Origin: Polytrichum commune | Taxonomy: Eukaryota; Streptophyta; Polytrichopsida; Polytrichales; Polytrichaceae | Assembly (NCBI GenBank): GCA_950295325.1 | Contig: OX485803.1 | Span: 76,647,554-76,711,553 of the forward strand | Length of the DNA: 64,000 nt | Direction: 5' to 3' | Shown: one piece after another, positions 22,071 to 33,822 of the stretch | How the letters are laid out: every line of letters begins with the position of its first letter | How positions within the stretch are numbered: the first letter of the stretch is position 1 | Notes under the pieces: model-generated | Seen by the model: only the letters and a program-made list of their open reading frames with translations | The model's database searches: none | What the model was told of the DNA's origin: nothing | Translations under genes and position numbers: made by a program

Positions 22071-25000
22071 TTATACTGTTGAAACAGGGGGAGAGTTGGC
22101 ATCTACAGGGGATAATTGTTTCTCTGAGTCTAATTTTTTTTCAAATACGAGCGCAAATATTTCATTATAATGATCTACAAAGTGTACGTCCAGCCCCTCC
22201 TTGACATGAGGCATGAGTTCATCGAAGTCTCTCTTGTTTGCAGCTGGAAATATAATTGTCTTCACCCCACTTCTTCTTGCTGCTACAGTCTTCTCTTTGA
22301 CCTAAGGAAACAAAACAAGATGATTTTAAGTCAGTTGCACAACTTCTTCAAAGGTTCACAATAATGGAGAAAAAAGAATGTGCTCCTTTGCACTAGGAGG
22401 CCATGAGCCTTATTATTGTGTAGAATACTTATCTCGTGATAAATAGCTTTTCAAAAAAGTTTAAAATGTATACACAACACAAGAAATAATAACAAGGATT
22501 CATACCCCGCCAATGGGCAGAACCCGTCCTGTAAGTGTCATCTCGCCTGTCATTGCCACATCCTTTTTCACTTGCACATTCATAGCCAGAGACAGCAATG
22601 ATGTGATCATAGTGCATCCTGCACTAGGGCCATCTTTTGGAGTAGCCCCTGCAGGCACATGCAAGTGCAATCTTGAAATAGAGAAAAAGTTATTCTCAGG
22701 TTCTCGAGTTTGCAATATTTTCCGCGCAAGTGTGTGGGCAATTGTTGCACTTTCCTTCATTACATCTCCTAACTGCCCTGTAAGCTGGAGTTGACCCTTT
22801 CCTTCACCTTGCTCTACAAGGCTGGTTTCTACATATAAAGTGGAACCACCCATAGCTGTCCATGCCAATCCCATGACAACACCTATTGGAGTGTGATCGT
22901 AAAGGCGGTCACTTTGAAAAATAGGAGGACCGACGTAGTCAGACAAATTTTTATCATCGATAATTAACTTCTCGTTTGGTGCCGAAGCATCCTCCACTTT
23001 TTCCTGTTCCTGGTTGTACACACAACCCAATTTAGTAATCACCACACCAAGTAGTATGATCCATACTATGCAGTTCTCTGCACAGTTCTTTAATCTGGAG
23101 GTAAAATTCAAATTTTCTGGCCCTCCACTTGGTGACTACACTAAATATGATATGTAGTGTCACTTACTATTTGGAATTATTCAACGATATAACTGTTTAC
23201 AGTACATCTCACTTTTTACTAACGAAGGTCGAATTGGTTGTTTGGACATTATAGAACATTAACATCTTTACTCGGAAAAGAAAATACATTAATAGTAAAA
23301 AGATATAGAAATGTGTAACTCCAAACAGTAAGTGACACTAAATATCATATTTAGTGTAGTATTCTAAGAATGTGCAGCCAACAGTATACTACTTATGATG
23401 GCATTGGCAAGTTAGCAGCGTCAGTTAAATTACCTCACTAATGACCACATTACTTGTAGTCTTCTCTGCACTCTCTTCCTTTTCAAGTTCAGTGGCAGTA
23501 CCAGATGTGACAGACAGTTCTTCGTTGACTAGGGGCAATAGATTGCTTGCATCTAGCGATTCTAGCTCTTTTCTGACCAACTTCAGAGCAACCTGCATCA
23601 AAAAAAATTCCCACCAAGTCAATTAACCATGGCGATTTCTGTTAGAGCATGACTAAGATTTTTTTTTTAAACTTTAAAAATGAAAGGTTTATCACACTCT
23701 ATGAGAGCACAGAACCCAAACATTGTTCTTCGCAAACCAAAGTACCTTGCGATAAATTCTCTCAATATGCTTCTGGAGATTTCTTACTCCAGCCTCACGG
23801 CAATAGGTCTCTATCAGAGTAAACAGTGCTCCGTCACTCAAATCCACCTGCGTAATTACATTGAAATTGGATATCAAACTACTTTGGGATGCCCAAAATA
23901 TGGAATGCCACAAGACACTGGACATGCACTGATTGTGCTTGTGTCCTTCGTGTAAGCAGAAAATTACCGACCATTAGCTGAATTACAACTAACATCTCAT
24001 ATTCCCAAGATTCACAATGAGCAACAAACACTGCAGCTGGTAATGGAATTGAATGAGGCACCTGGTCAGGCTTCACTCCTGAATCGTCCCGAGCTGCCTT
24101 TTCCAAATAACCACGGGCTATGTGCACTTTTTCATCTGTGATGTACCCCACCAGGCTGATAACTTCCATGCGGTCAAGTAGTGGACCTGGTATATTCTCC
24201 ACCAAATTTGCAGTACAAACAAATAGGACCTGACATCAACAAAAATCAGCAAACATAAGTACCTCAAGCTCAGATATCATGTAGAGCATTACTTGGGTTC
24301 AACATACTTGTTACATATACTTGGTCTTTATGAAGAACACATCAAAACTTCTTATCCACATTGATCACCTTTGACAAGTCCAGGGGCACATCAAGATAAT
24401 GATCCAAGAAGTTTGCATTTTGTTCAGGGTCTAGAAGTTCCAGAAGTGCGCTTGCAGGATCTCCAGAAATTCCACGCCCCAACTGTTACGCACAAAATAC
24501 CCACAACAAGCTCAGTTGATCATGCACACATTAGAACCATTTAGAACCATCAGAACCGTTCTAGTGTAATATCAAACACTAAAACATTCAACAATTCGCA
24601 CATAAGACAAACAATGAACGCCATACAGAACACAAACATAACCACCAAAAGATATACAACCATATATGCCTGTGAGGTTTGGCACTAACAATCCTTGACT
24701 TATTCAACTATCAAATCAGAAGTCAAATGTCATTGGTCTAAATAATCTTGCATGACAGGTAATTTTTAGATATTTCAGCAAACCTCACAGGCACTTGTGG
24801 GGGTCTATTTATCATCAGTTTAGATGGAAAGCAAATTCCCACACACTGCAAAATATCTTATCATTCAAGTTGCTTAAATTCAAGAATTGCATACCTTATC
24901 AATTTCATCAATCAAGACCAGTGGATTTGCAGTGCCTGCAGCTTTCAGACATTGCACCATTTTGCCAGGCATAGCCCCCACATACGTTCGTCGGTGACCC

Positions 25001-28000
25001 TGTGCATGTTCATGGCGTTAGAATAAGCTCAATAAAGAAAACATGTGTAACTCACACAGATATGCTACAGCACTTATCTTACCTTGATCTCAGCTACATC
25101 ACCCAGACCACCAACAGAGAAACGGTAAAATTTCCGATTGAGGGCATGAGCAATAGATCGCCCAATGCTCGTCTTACCAACACCTGGTGGCCCTGCCAAG
25201 CAAATGATCTTTCCTGTAATAAAAGAAAGACATAAGAAGATATTTAGTATGGTGCACTTGATGTCTGCCCACGAAAAGCAGGCAAAGTGTTTCAAGACTT
25301 TTCCATAGAATCTGTCAGATAAATAACACAATGATTCCAGCATAGTACTGCCAGATTATTTCATTCTATATTATCAAGAAAAACTAGGAATGAAAAGTTT
25401 GATGGGTTCTTGTTTTGTTTTGGATTTAACATCCCTCACCACATATGCTTTTATAACTATTTCCAACTCTCCCAAAACTCTCTGAATCAGCTTGATTTAC
25501 ATTATACTTATTCTCTGCTCACAGACACAATTTTACATAACAGCCAATGTGCTGCACATTTGGACAGACTTTGCTAATCTGCATGCAGTATCTATATATA
25601 TAAAAGAATATGCATACCAGATAACTTCACTAGATCCAATTCAAATCTCAACAGGTTCCAAGATTGTCTGCAGTGGACAGAGTAGACATGACCTCTAAGC
25701 CGCACAGAGATAATCAAGGCCATAGCAATGATTTGGAGGATAAATGAGATCCATTATGATCATGACAACAAGGAAGAAGCAAAAGATCCTGTGGACTTGG
25801 AGCAATTTGAGCTCCAAGTAGTAGAAGATCCTCACAAATATGGTCAAAATGGCCTCAATTCGTAGGAAGAAGTTGTCTAGATTTCATGTAATTAGTATCT
25901 GAGTGAAAATGAGGACTTGCAGCTTTAAGGCTCAAGACATTTTCAGGGTTAAGAAAGAGAAACCTTGAGCTGTCCCTCGTAACTTTCCAACAGCAATGAA
26001 CTCAAGAATACGTTCTTTTACATCCTCCAACCCATAATGCTCGTCATCTAAAACCTTCTGTGCTTGGTTGACATCAAAATTATCCTCACTGCACATTTAT
26101 ACAGACTAGAAGGTTAGAGAATATGCTTGAAGGCAGAAAGTACATTTACTACAAGAGTGATTGATGAAGAGTAAAAATCATTTGGAAATAGACCTGTAGT
26201 GGCCCCATGGAAGAGATGTAAGCCAATCGAGATAGTTGCGAGTGACATTGAACTCGCTGGAGCTGGACTCCAGTCCTTGCAGCTTGCTCAACTCCTCATC
26301 AATTACTTGCAAAACACTAGGTGGACAATCTTTTCGACGAGGTTCCAACCTTTCCCGGAATTTTCCTGATCAATTGGACAAGTTCTTCAGCTTCGTGAAT
26401 TCATGCACATCACATCAAGGTTTAGACAACTAATTTAAATGCTTTACAGACACTCAAATGAAAAGGCAGTAACCGGTTATTGACAAGACAAACAACTAAT
26501 CAAGGCTTCTACACATGGTATTGCTGACCTGTTAAGGCTGTCTTATCATCTGTCTCCAATCCTAGCTCCTGTTCCCCAAGAACAAAATTTCATGCTTAAA
26601 TAAGATAGGAACAGAAATGCAATAATAGTATAAATACAACTCAAGTATTATCAACAGCCAACTATAATAACCTTCTTAATAGCTTTCAGCTGCTCCATCA
26701 GTAAATATTTGCGCTGATCACCACTCATTTTCTCCTCCACACCTTTTGCAATTGATTGCTGCAAGCAGACAACTGGAACATCAGATATAGACCAAAACAA
26801 GAATATAAACACATCCACACCTGCACAGCAAGACAATGAAATCCTATACTGAGTTACGCTTGATGTCATCTGTGCAATCTGATCATGAGGCACATGCAAT
26901 AATATGATGCTTCCGTATGCATTCTTACGTCAGGTTATGATAGCTCAAATAAGAGAGTGATGTATCCTTCCCTCTTTGAGAAGAATCAGCACCAATCACA
27001 GACAAGAGAACCACAAGTAAAGGTTCAAGAAGCAAATGCTGTCCAGTTATATATGCTAGAAGTTGAGAACTTTCAGTATGTCCTAAAAAACAGAAGGAAG
27101 ATGGAACATAACCCAAAAAAGAACCAGAACATCTTTCAAGACCAAAATCAAGGCAGCATATTGGAAACAATCACAGAAAAAGCTTTACCTGGAGCTTGCT
27201 TAATTCCAGCTCCTTCTTCAGTAAAATAAGGGTCAAATGCAATCTCTTTAGAACCTGTAAAGAGGCAAGACCATCATTGACATATTGTGCATACATAGCA
27301 AGTTTCACATCTGTAGTTATCCTTCCTTCTCAACAGAACAGCAATTGCAGTATACTTTTGACATCCAAAGTAATATGAAAGATTGACAACATTATCAATG
27401 GAAGTGGAACAGTTTCTACAAACAAACAAAAACCTCTACCAGATGCATATTTCAACCACAACCAGCTCTAGAAATGAAAGATGAGAAGTGCTCACATCAA
27501 GTTCTTCAAGAACCTCTTGTAGTAGAGGCTCATCTGCTGTTGTAAGTGCTGCCCCAAAGTCAGCCAATTTTGATGCATTGAACTCACCCATATGCTGTCC
27601 AACCCATAATCATCTCCATTCAATATTTTATTGAAAGCCAAAACGAGGCTGCAATCATCTATGACTTCTGATATTTCTCAAGAAAACTGGATTTGTTTCC
27701 AAAACATTCTCCTTCTATTTGCAACTATCAAAGTTCAACACAGGCACTCAAAAATGGTCTAAAAGGATCTTCTGCCAACAAAATACAGTGGACCTTGAAG
27801 TGGCTAAAACTCTAGATTATTCCTTCAATAGAAAAGTTACAATAGAAGGAAAGTACCAGGTCATTATCATGATAATTTAACCAATCCCCGTCAGGTCATG
27901 AAAATCAAAATGAATCAAAACAAAAAAATTACTCGGAACAAATCCCAATTGATGTCCAAAACTTTTCAATTTCGTTACATTTTGGAGATTTTGATTTACT

Positions 28001-31000
28001 TGGGTGACAATCGAAGACAATGTTGCTAGTTCCAACCCTATGGATTACTAAGAAATTAACTTCATGACGTTATCTTGTCTACTACCTCTAACTTAGGGCT
28101 CCAAAACGTACCTTACAACACACCAATCATTTGGAACTCCCAGGCTTCTATAGACTCATCCAGTTGCACATTCACACTAAGATATTATCTTTATTTTTTA
28201 GTATTTCTCTATTATACTCGAAAGGTCTACATAAATAAGGAGGTGCACCTGCACAAACATCTGAATGTGTTCCTTGTAAAGAGGATTGAGCCTCATGAGA
28301 TCCTTCATGGTAGTCACCACTTCCAAGATTGTCGCCTTCAACTCATCCTGAGTGGAATCATATGGTTTGTCCTGCATTGTTATCCATGATCTTTATTATC
28401 CACAGCATGGAACACAATTCAACTGAATCTTCAGGAGTGAACCACTTCAGGGAAGAAAAATAATGAATGTACTACTGGAGTTTAATTTGGGGGGGGGGGG
28501 AGGGGAACAAACCGACAACCAAACAGAGACTGACAAGGGGCTGACAATGTACTAGCATTCAAAAAAAATTTAAATCAAGCATGCTTAAGAACATAAATAT
28601 CCACCCTAACACCTGCTTGGACCTGCTCTTCAAGGTCCGGATAAAACATTGCAGACATGCAAAACAAAAGCAAAGGACAGTGTAATAAAGTTTGAGAGCA
28701 CATACCCTCAGATGCTCGACACTCACTGACAATGGTTCGCCCTCCAGCTTCAATAATTTGGACAGGATAACAACCACAATTCAGTCCAACGATGGATAAA
28801 ACGATCTCTGCTTGTACAAATCATAAGTTTGTAGCCAAAACAACTGTCCAGAAAGTGATCAAAGATTACCATGCCAGTGATGTGAAGGCGGCGGTGACCC
28901 ATAAGAAGAATTTGTGTGGCCCCCTCTCCATCCAAAGGTCTCAACAAACTTGTAATCTGCATCTCTTGAAACAACACTGTTTAACTATCATTTTTCTTGC
29001 CAAATGACACAATGCACAAATCCTAGATGACTAATACTTTACAAGTCCATCCCATATAACACCAGGTTTTGATGTAAAAAAGTATAAACAGAATAGGGAT
29101 GCCAAATACCCCAGACCAACATATCATGTGGCTATAGTACAAAGATTGGAGCTACAGAAGAAGAAATACAACCTTTGAGGATTGTCTTCAAAGACATCCA
29201 CATTCTTAAGGTAACCCCATGACATTTCTCACTTTGAGCAAAACAAGAATGCAGTTTTCATCTTGTGATAGAAAGATGTTCCACAGATTAACCTGTGCAA
29301 ATGTGCCATATTCGTGAAGGCTCTTGAAGAGCTCCTCCCCTCGAAGCTGCTGATCATTGTCCTCTCCTCCCTCAGAGGCAGGCCACAAATGTGAGCCATC
29401 TGATCTGGGTTTCCCCTTTTTGAGTAAAAATGCACCCACCCAAGGAGTGCCCCCAGATTTCAACTCCGACAGCTTCTCTGCAAGCTGCGAATCCTGTATA
29501 TAACAAATAGTCATTCCACAATTAGCAGTTAGTAAGGCCACAAGAGAATTTGGAATTCCAGGTTGCCAAAACACATCAAAAGAGAACGTCAACATACAGG
29601 AAGAACAGCATAAATGCCAGTCTGCTCAAGTTCTAGCAAAGTAACATAAATTATATGGTAATGACAAATGATGAGGAACAAAAGCTTCATGGATGAAACT
29701 CACCTTAATAGCCACAGGTACATAGAATCCTGGGAACAGCGGCCTCCTTGTCAATGGAACGGCTATCACCTGCATTCATAAAAACTAAGTGAGAACTAAA
29801 GCAAGCACATTTTGAGTCCCACAATTATAAATTTCAATGCAGGTGACAGTCCAAATCATGAAACAAGTTAAATCATCTGCAGAAACAGATAACCCAGTCC
29901 TCTTACCTGTCACTTGTGACCTATATCAACTACACTAGTTTCGGTATTTAGTGAGGGCCAAAATCGTTTCAAAGTTGGAATTAAGGCGGAAGCAACACAG
30001 CTGCTTTACCACTCCTTAAAGATTGAGCAACCAATCATTAGACATTAGACAAGAGGCACATGGTTATTGTCACTTCCCCATACTTCCCACCTGTACTAGA
30101 TACCACACTTACAGCATTTGGTACCATATTCATTGCTGTTGACACAGCACTATCTCTATATAGTGTTATTTGTTCTATTGGCTATTGCGATAAGTTTCAG
30201 CCAACTGCAACCTTGACATAAATGAGCCTTCTGATGATTTGAAACATAAAAGGGCTCAAAATTAACAGTATTGACCAAGAGACTTCTTCCAAGACAACAC
30301 CAGTCTGTTTCTTCTTGAGCACATAGTGGTGAACTACATCAAAGAATTGACTTCTAGCATTATTTTTGTGGATTACATACCCTGTCAGGTCGAGGTCCAG
30401 TGGCAGGAACAATTGCACCAGATTGTGGTGCTGCATCTGACACAGCAGAGCTTCCATTGCTCTCTCCATTCCCCTCTTTAGCTGCCGTTTTTGACTCCTT
30501 TGGCTCTTCACCTGCATATATGTGTTGGAATGGATTACGTATTTTGTAACAAACACACCCTCAACTGTACCCAAACAGTCTTACAATAAATTAAGTACAG
30601 AACATAGTTACCAGCCCCATTAGATGCAGACGTCAGTATTACGTTGAAGAAAGGTAAGTAGCCAGTTAGTCCTTCCAGAAATTTAGACATGGGTATATAC
30701 CAACCAAAGTTGAAAACGAAGAAGATTTACAGGTTGATAGAAGTTCCAATAGGGTCAGCTTCTAGGCCTCAACTCTCCCAATGTTTCTTCATCAGTGTCC
30801 TCACTTTCTTTCACTTACTCTTCATATGAACATTGAGAGGACATCATCCTCATCTCTTTCAATATTTGAAACAACTTCCTCCTAGCCCAAGACAGTATTT
30901 GCATTTCCACTTCTTATTTCCAAAATCAGATAAATGCCGGAAAACTGTAACATGCGACCAAGATTGATTATGAACAGGAGGCATATTGAAATACTGATCT

Positions 31001-32692
31001 ACTAGAAGAAATAAGTGCACTGCTCAAAGTGTTCACAAGAACAAAACACATGAATCAAGTGAAGAGAGGACTAGAAAAGGCTTGCATATATGCCTTGCAA
31101 TTAGTTGAAAAGAAGACCGTATGTAATGCAGATAGGTTTTAAGAGTGTTCATGGCATTGTTAGTCTAAGGGTCCTTACAATTTGTAGTTAGTGTTCGTGT
31201 TTCTGTTGAAAGAGCTCTTCAAACTTGTTGAAATATTTTAATTCTGATGCAGTTTCTATATTTAAAGAAACAGACCAAAACTGTGATAACCCCAAACTAC
31301 CCAAATGTATAAAACATTCAGCTGAGACACTTCCCAACCAGAAAGCAAAGTTACCACTGATATAATATCTAAAATAAGTGAGCTTTGTTCTGGATATAAA
31401 ATCCAAGGGAAGTAAGCCTCTAGGGTTCAGGATCATCTGCAAAACTAGAAGAAACACAAAAAAATTCATGCTTTCTTACATTGCAGCCAAACTTAATAAG
31501 ATATAATTTAGCTTCCAAATATATTTTGGAAACCAAACTCATTAATGAGACCTCTTTGGATTGCTGGAGGAAATAACAAAACAATTCATTGGTTTTATAT
31601 CCAGTTGATTGACCTCGGCAATGGTTGCTTACCCTAACATGTGACTTGCACCTGGAAACCAATTTACTCAATCATTCTGGTCAGCTCTGTTAACATTAGA
31701 AACCCAATCAACTCCTCAACTACATATCCTGCATAGAATCCTCACATTCAACGCTCCTCTGTAAACCCTCTTCATATTTTCTGACTGAACTTACTAACAT
31801 GTAGATCAATACTTTCCAAACCCCAAAACTGCTGTTTCCTTGGTGATAGGCATTTTATCAAAATGACTGACCTCAGCAATGCTTACCCTAACATCAACTT
31901 CTGCCTGGGAAACCATTCACTCCATCATTCCAATAAGCTCTTGTAAGCATTTCAAAATCTCAACTACCTCCTACCTAAACCCTCCTCGGATCGACTGACT
32001 ACTTACTAAAATAAGAGCGGCTTCCAGATAACCAAAACCCAAACTGCTTATGTTTCATTGGTGAGAGGCATTCTATTAAAATGGCTGACCTCGCCAATGC
32101 TTACCCTAACATTTGACTTCCGCCTGCGAAACCAATTCACTCAATCATTCCAGCGACCTCTTGTAAGCATTAGAAACCATGTCAATTTCTGAACTAGACC
32201 TTCTTCATTCTTCTTCAACTGTGCATAGAATCCCTCGCATAGACACCCTTAACCAAAAAGTGACCAATATGAATCTAAATGCATCGATTGCTAAACCCTA
32301 AACCTGATGCCAAACGGAAAACATCGTTCTTTCGCCCGTCAGTCATTTCTTTTCTAGAGGCTACCATGTTGTAGACCATTCCTTCACATCGACCACCATT
32401 CATTCACTCCTCCTACATCATATCCAGGAATCTCCCTCCTTGAAAAATTCCCAGTGAATGTTTGAGAATGCAGCACAATGAAGTAGATTGGGAAATTACC
32501 TGTAGTTTCGGGAGGCTCATCCCCCGATTTTCCCGAAGAAAAAAATCGGCAGCGAAGGAGTCCACGGGTGGAGTCCACCCGATGATCGCCAGTCAAGCTC
32601 CAATCTTGGACTCTGCGCCATCCATTCAATCGCCTGGTAGCGGCGAGTGCAATTGCTCCCCGCATGGAGTCTGCACTCACGCAAACTGCCAA
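22071..32692 (-). CDS. LON1: Lon protease, mitochondrial LON1 type
   Basis: ATP-dependent serine protease of the mitochondrial matrix. I resolved 21 coding exons (high to low): 32500-32692, 30381-30511, 29704-29769, 29293-29493, 28870-28956, 28706-28747, 28249-28371, 27496-27594, 27189-27254, 26672-26758, 26529-26568, 26194-26365, 25964-26088, 25083-25213, 24895-24999, 24369-24482, 24062-24229, 23746-23847, 23434-23592, 22506-23009, 22071-22301. They total 2946 nt, 981 aa (Arabidopsis LON1 is about 940). The first ~50 residues are Arg-rich with few acids, like a mitochondrial presequence. Next come the Lon N-domain (about 109-400), Walker A GPPGVGKT (485-492), Walker B LVLIDEID (548-555), and the protease domain with catalytic Ser866 in PKDGPSAGC and Lys907 in VKEK. 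The Lys lies just after the last intron. The C-terminus has no SKL, so it is not peroxisomal LON2; [12 protein letters not shown] also favours LON1. Confidence 0.95.
23139..23356. mobile_element. Stowaway-like MITE with TA duplication (family S1) in a LON1 intron
   Basis: 218 bp in the intron between exons 19 and 20. Ends are CACTAAATATGATATGTAGT on the left and CACTAAATATGATATTTAGT on the right (minus strand); the match runs on through GTCACTTACT. TA flanks both sides (23137-23138 and 23357-23358). Each TIR is itself nearly palindromic. A related element is at 58742-59051. Confidence 0.8.
28489..28500. repeat. Poly-G homopolymer (12 G) in a LON1 intron
   Basis: Uninterrupted 12 G, followed by A and GGGG, between LON1 exons 6 and 7. 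Confidence 0.95.
31608..32215. repeat. Tandem triplication in LON1 intron 1
   Basis: Three diverged units start near 31608, 31868 and 32084. Each contains TGACCTC(G/A)(G/C)CAATG, GCTTACCCTAACAT, GAAACCA(A)TTCACTC(A/C)ATCATTC and TCTTGTAAGCATT-like segments. The period is about 215-260 bp. There is no coding potential. Confidence 0.7.
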
Positions 32693-32853
32693 TCTTTCGA
32701 TCCAATCTAAGTCAAGTTACTTCGTCAATGAATTCAGGCACCACATTACCGAATCGAGCGAACAGACGACCGCTGAATCGATCGGAATCGCTCACGAGAT
32801 TGATCGAATCCTCAGTGTGTGCCTTGGCCGATGCGTCACCCTTTCTCTCCTTT

Positions 32854-32878
32854 CCCTAAACCCCTAAACGATGGGCCC
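32854..32878. promoter_or_regulatory. Telo-box-like and site II motifs upstream of LON1
   Basis: CCCTAAACCCCTAAAC (32854-32869) resembles the plant telo-box AAACCCTAA and is directly followed by TGGGCC (32873-32878), a TCP-bound site II element. This pair is common in promoters of plant genes for mitochondrial and translation functions. It lies about 165-185 bp upstream of the LON1 start codon. Confidence 0.5.
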
Positions 32879-33218
32879 GGGCCCTATTACCGTGTGGTCG
32901 AACTTCAATATTGAGCAGCTTTGGTATAGGATTCATTGGTCATTAATTTTATTTTTTTTACTTCTCTTCCTTTAGATTTGATTTCATGTGCCTAGGTATA
33001 TCTATCTTGCTCTAAGCATTTCAAAAATATTGGTATCAAAAAAATAAAAAGCATCTTGGTATTTGAAATTGATATCATAATATTTCTTTGTATCTTTCGA
33101 GAAATGTTGTGGGCCCAAGAACAAGTTCAAATATAATCTCTGATAATGTTGAGTAAGTGCATTTTCCCAACATCCAATTCAACTTTGGATCTTGATATTA
33201 GAAGCTTGAAAACCTTTG

Positions 33219-33376
33219 ACACATCATAACATTATTCAAATCCATAACAGTGTTTTGTGGGACTAACAGTATTCCACATAATATTCCCCATATTCAATTT
33301 GAATGTGGGAATATTCTATAGAATAATGACAGTTCCACATAACAATGTTATGGTTCTGAATAATGTTATGATGTGT
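33219..33376. repeat. Foldback hairpin, 158 bp
   Basis: Left arm 33219-33297 starts ACACATCATAACATTATTCA; the right arm on the minus strand starts ACACATCATAACATTATTCA too. The arms pair over about 78 bp with scattered mismatches and almost no loop. A single diverged arm is present near 55955-56029. It is a MITE-like foldback element. Confidence 0.8.
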
Positions 33377-33802
33377 TCCTACCATGAGCCAATGACCAAA
33401 TCCAAGAAATTTCCGCATGCTTGATGCTTCCTAAATTGGAAGAAAGATGCAACCCTTCAACCCCCCCCCCCCGGGCAAAACTTCCTTGGTGTGAACTCTC
33501 ACACTATTTGAGGTGGCACTTATGTACAAGCCCGCTATATGCCAATTTGTGGGACTCTAAATCTTCAAGGGATATAGCTTAGTGCAAGGTAAGGTACCAA
33601 TTCTCCCAATTCACAAAAGCACAGTGCACCATGCCGACACACCCTTCCCAAAGCCTAGAATCCTTTCTTTCCATTCATGTAGGGGTTCTACACAAACGGA
33701 AAGAAAGGTTGTTGAGTAATGTTGTGATGAGTTCTTGTGAAGTTGTACTTATCGATTAACATAATCAAATGCCTTGTAGGCCAACTCATCAATTCCACAT
33801 GT

Positions 33803-33822
33803 CCACACACACACACACACAC
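33803..33822. repeat. (CA)n microsatellite
   Basis: About 10 CA units. Confidence 0.95.

Noticed and set aside
22071..32692. Peroxisomal LON2 identity
   Set aside because: No C-terminal SKL-type signal, a presequence-like N-terminus, and LON1-type sequence around the Walker A region.
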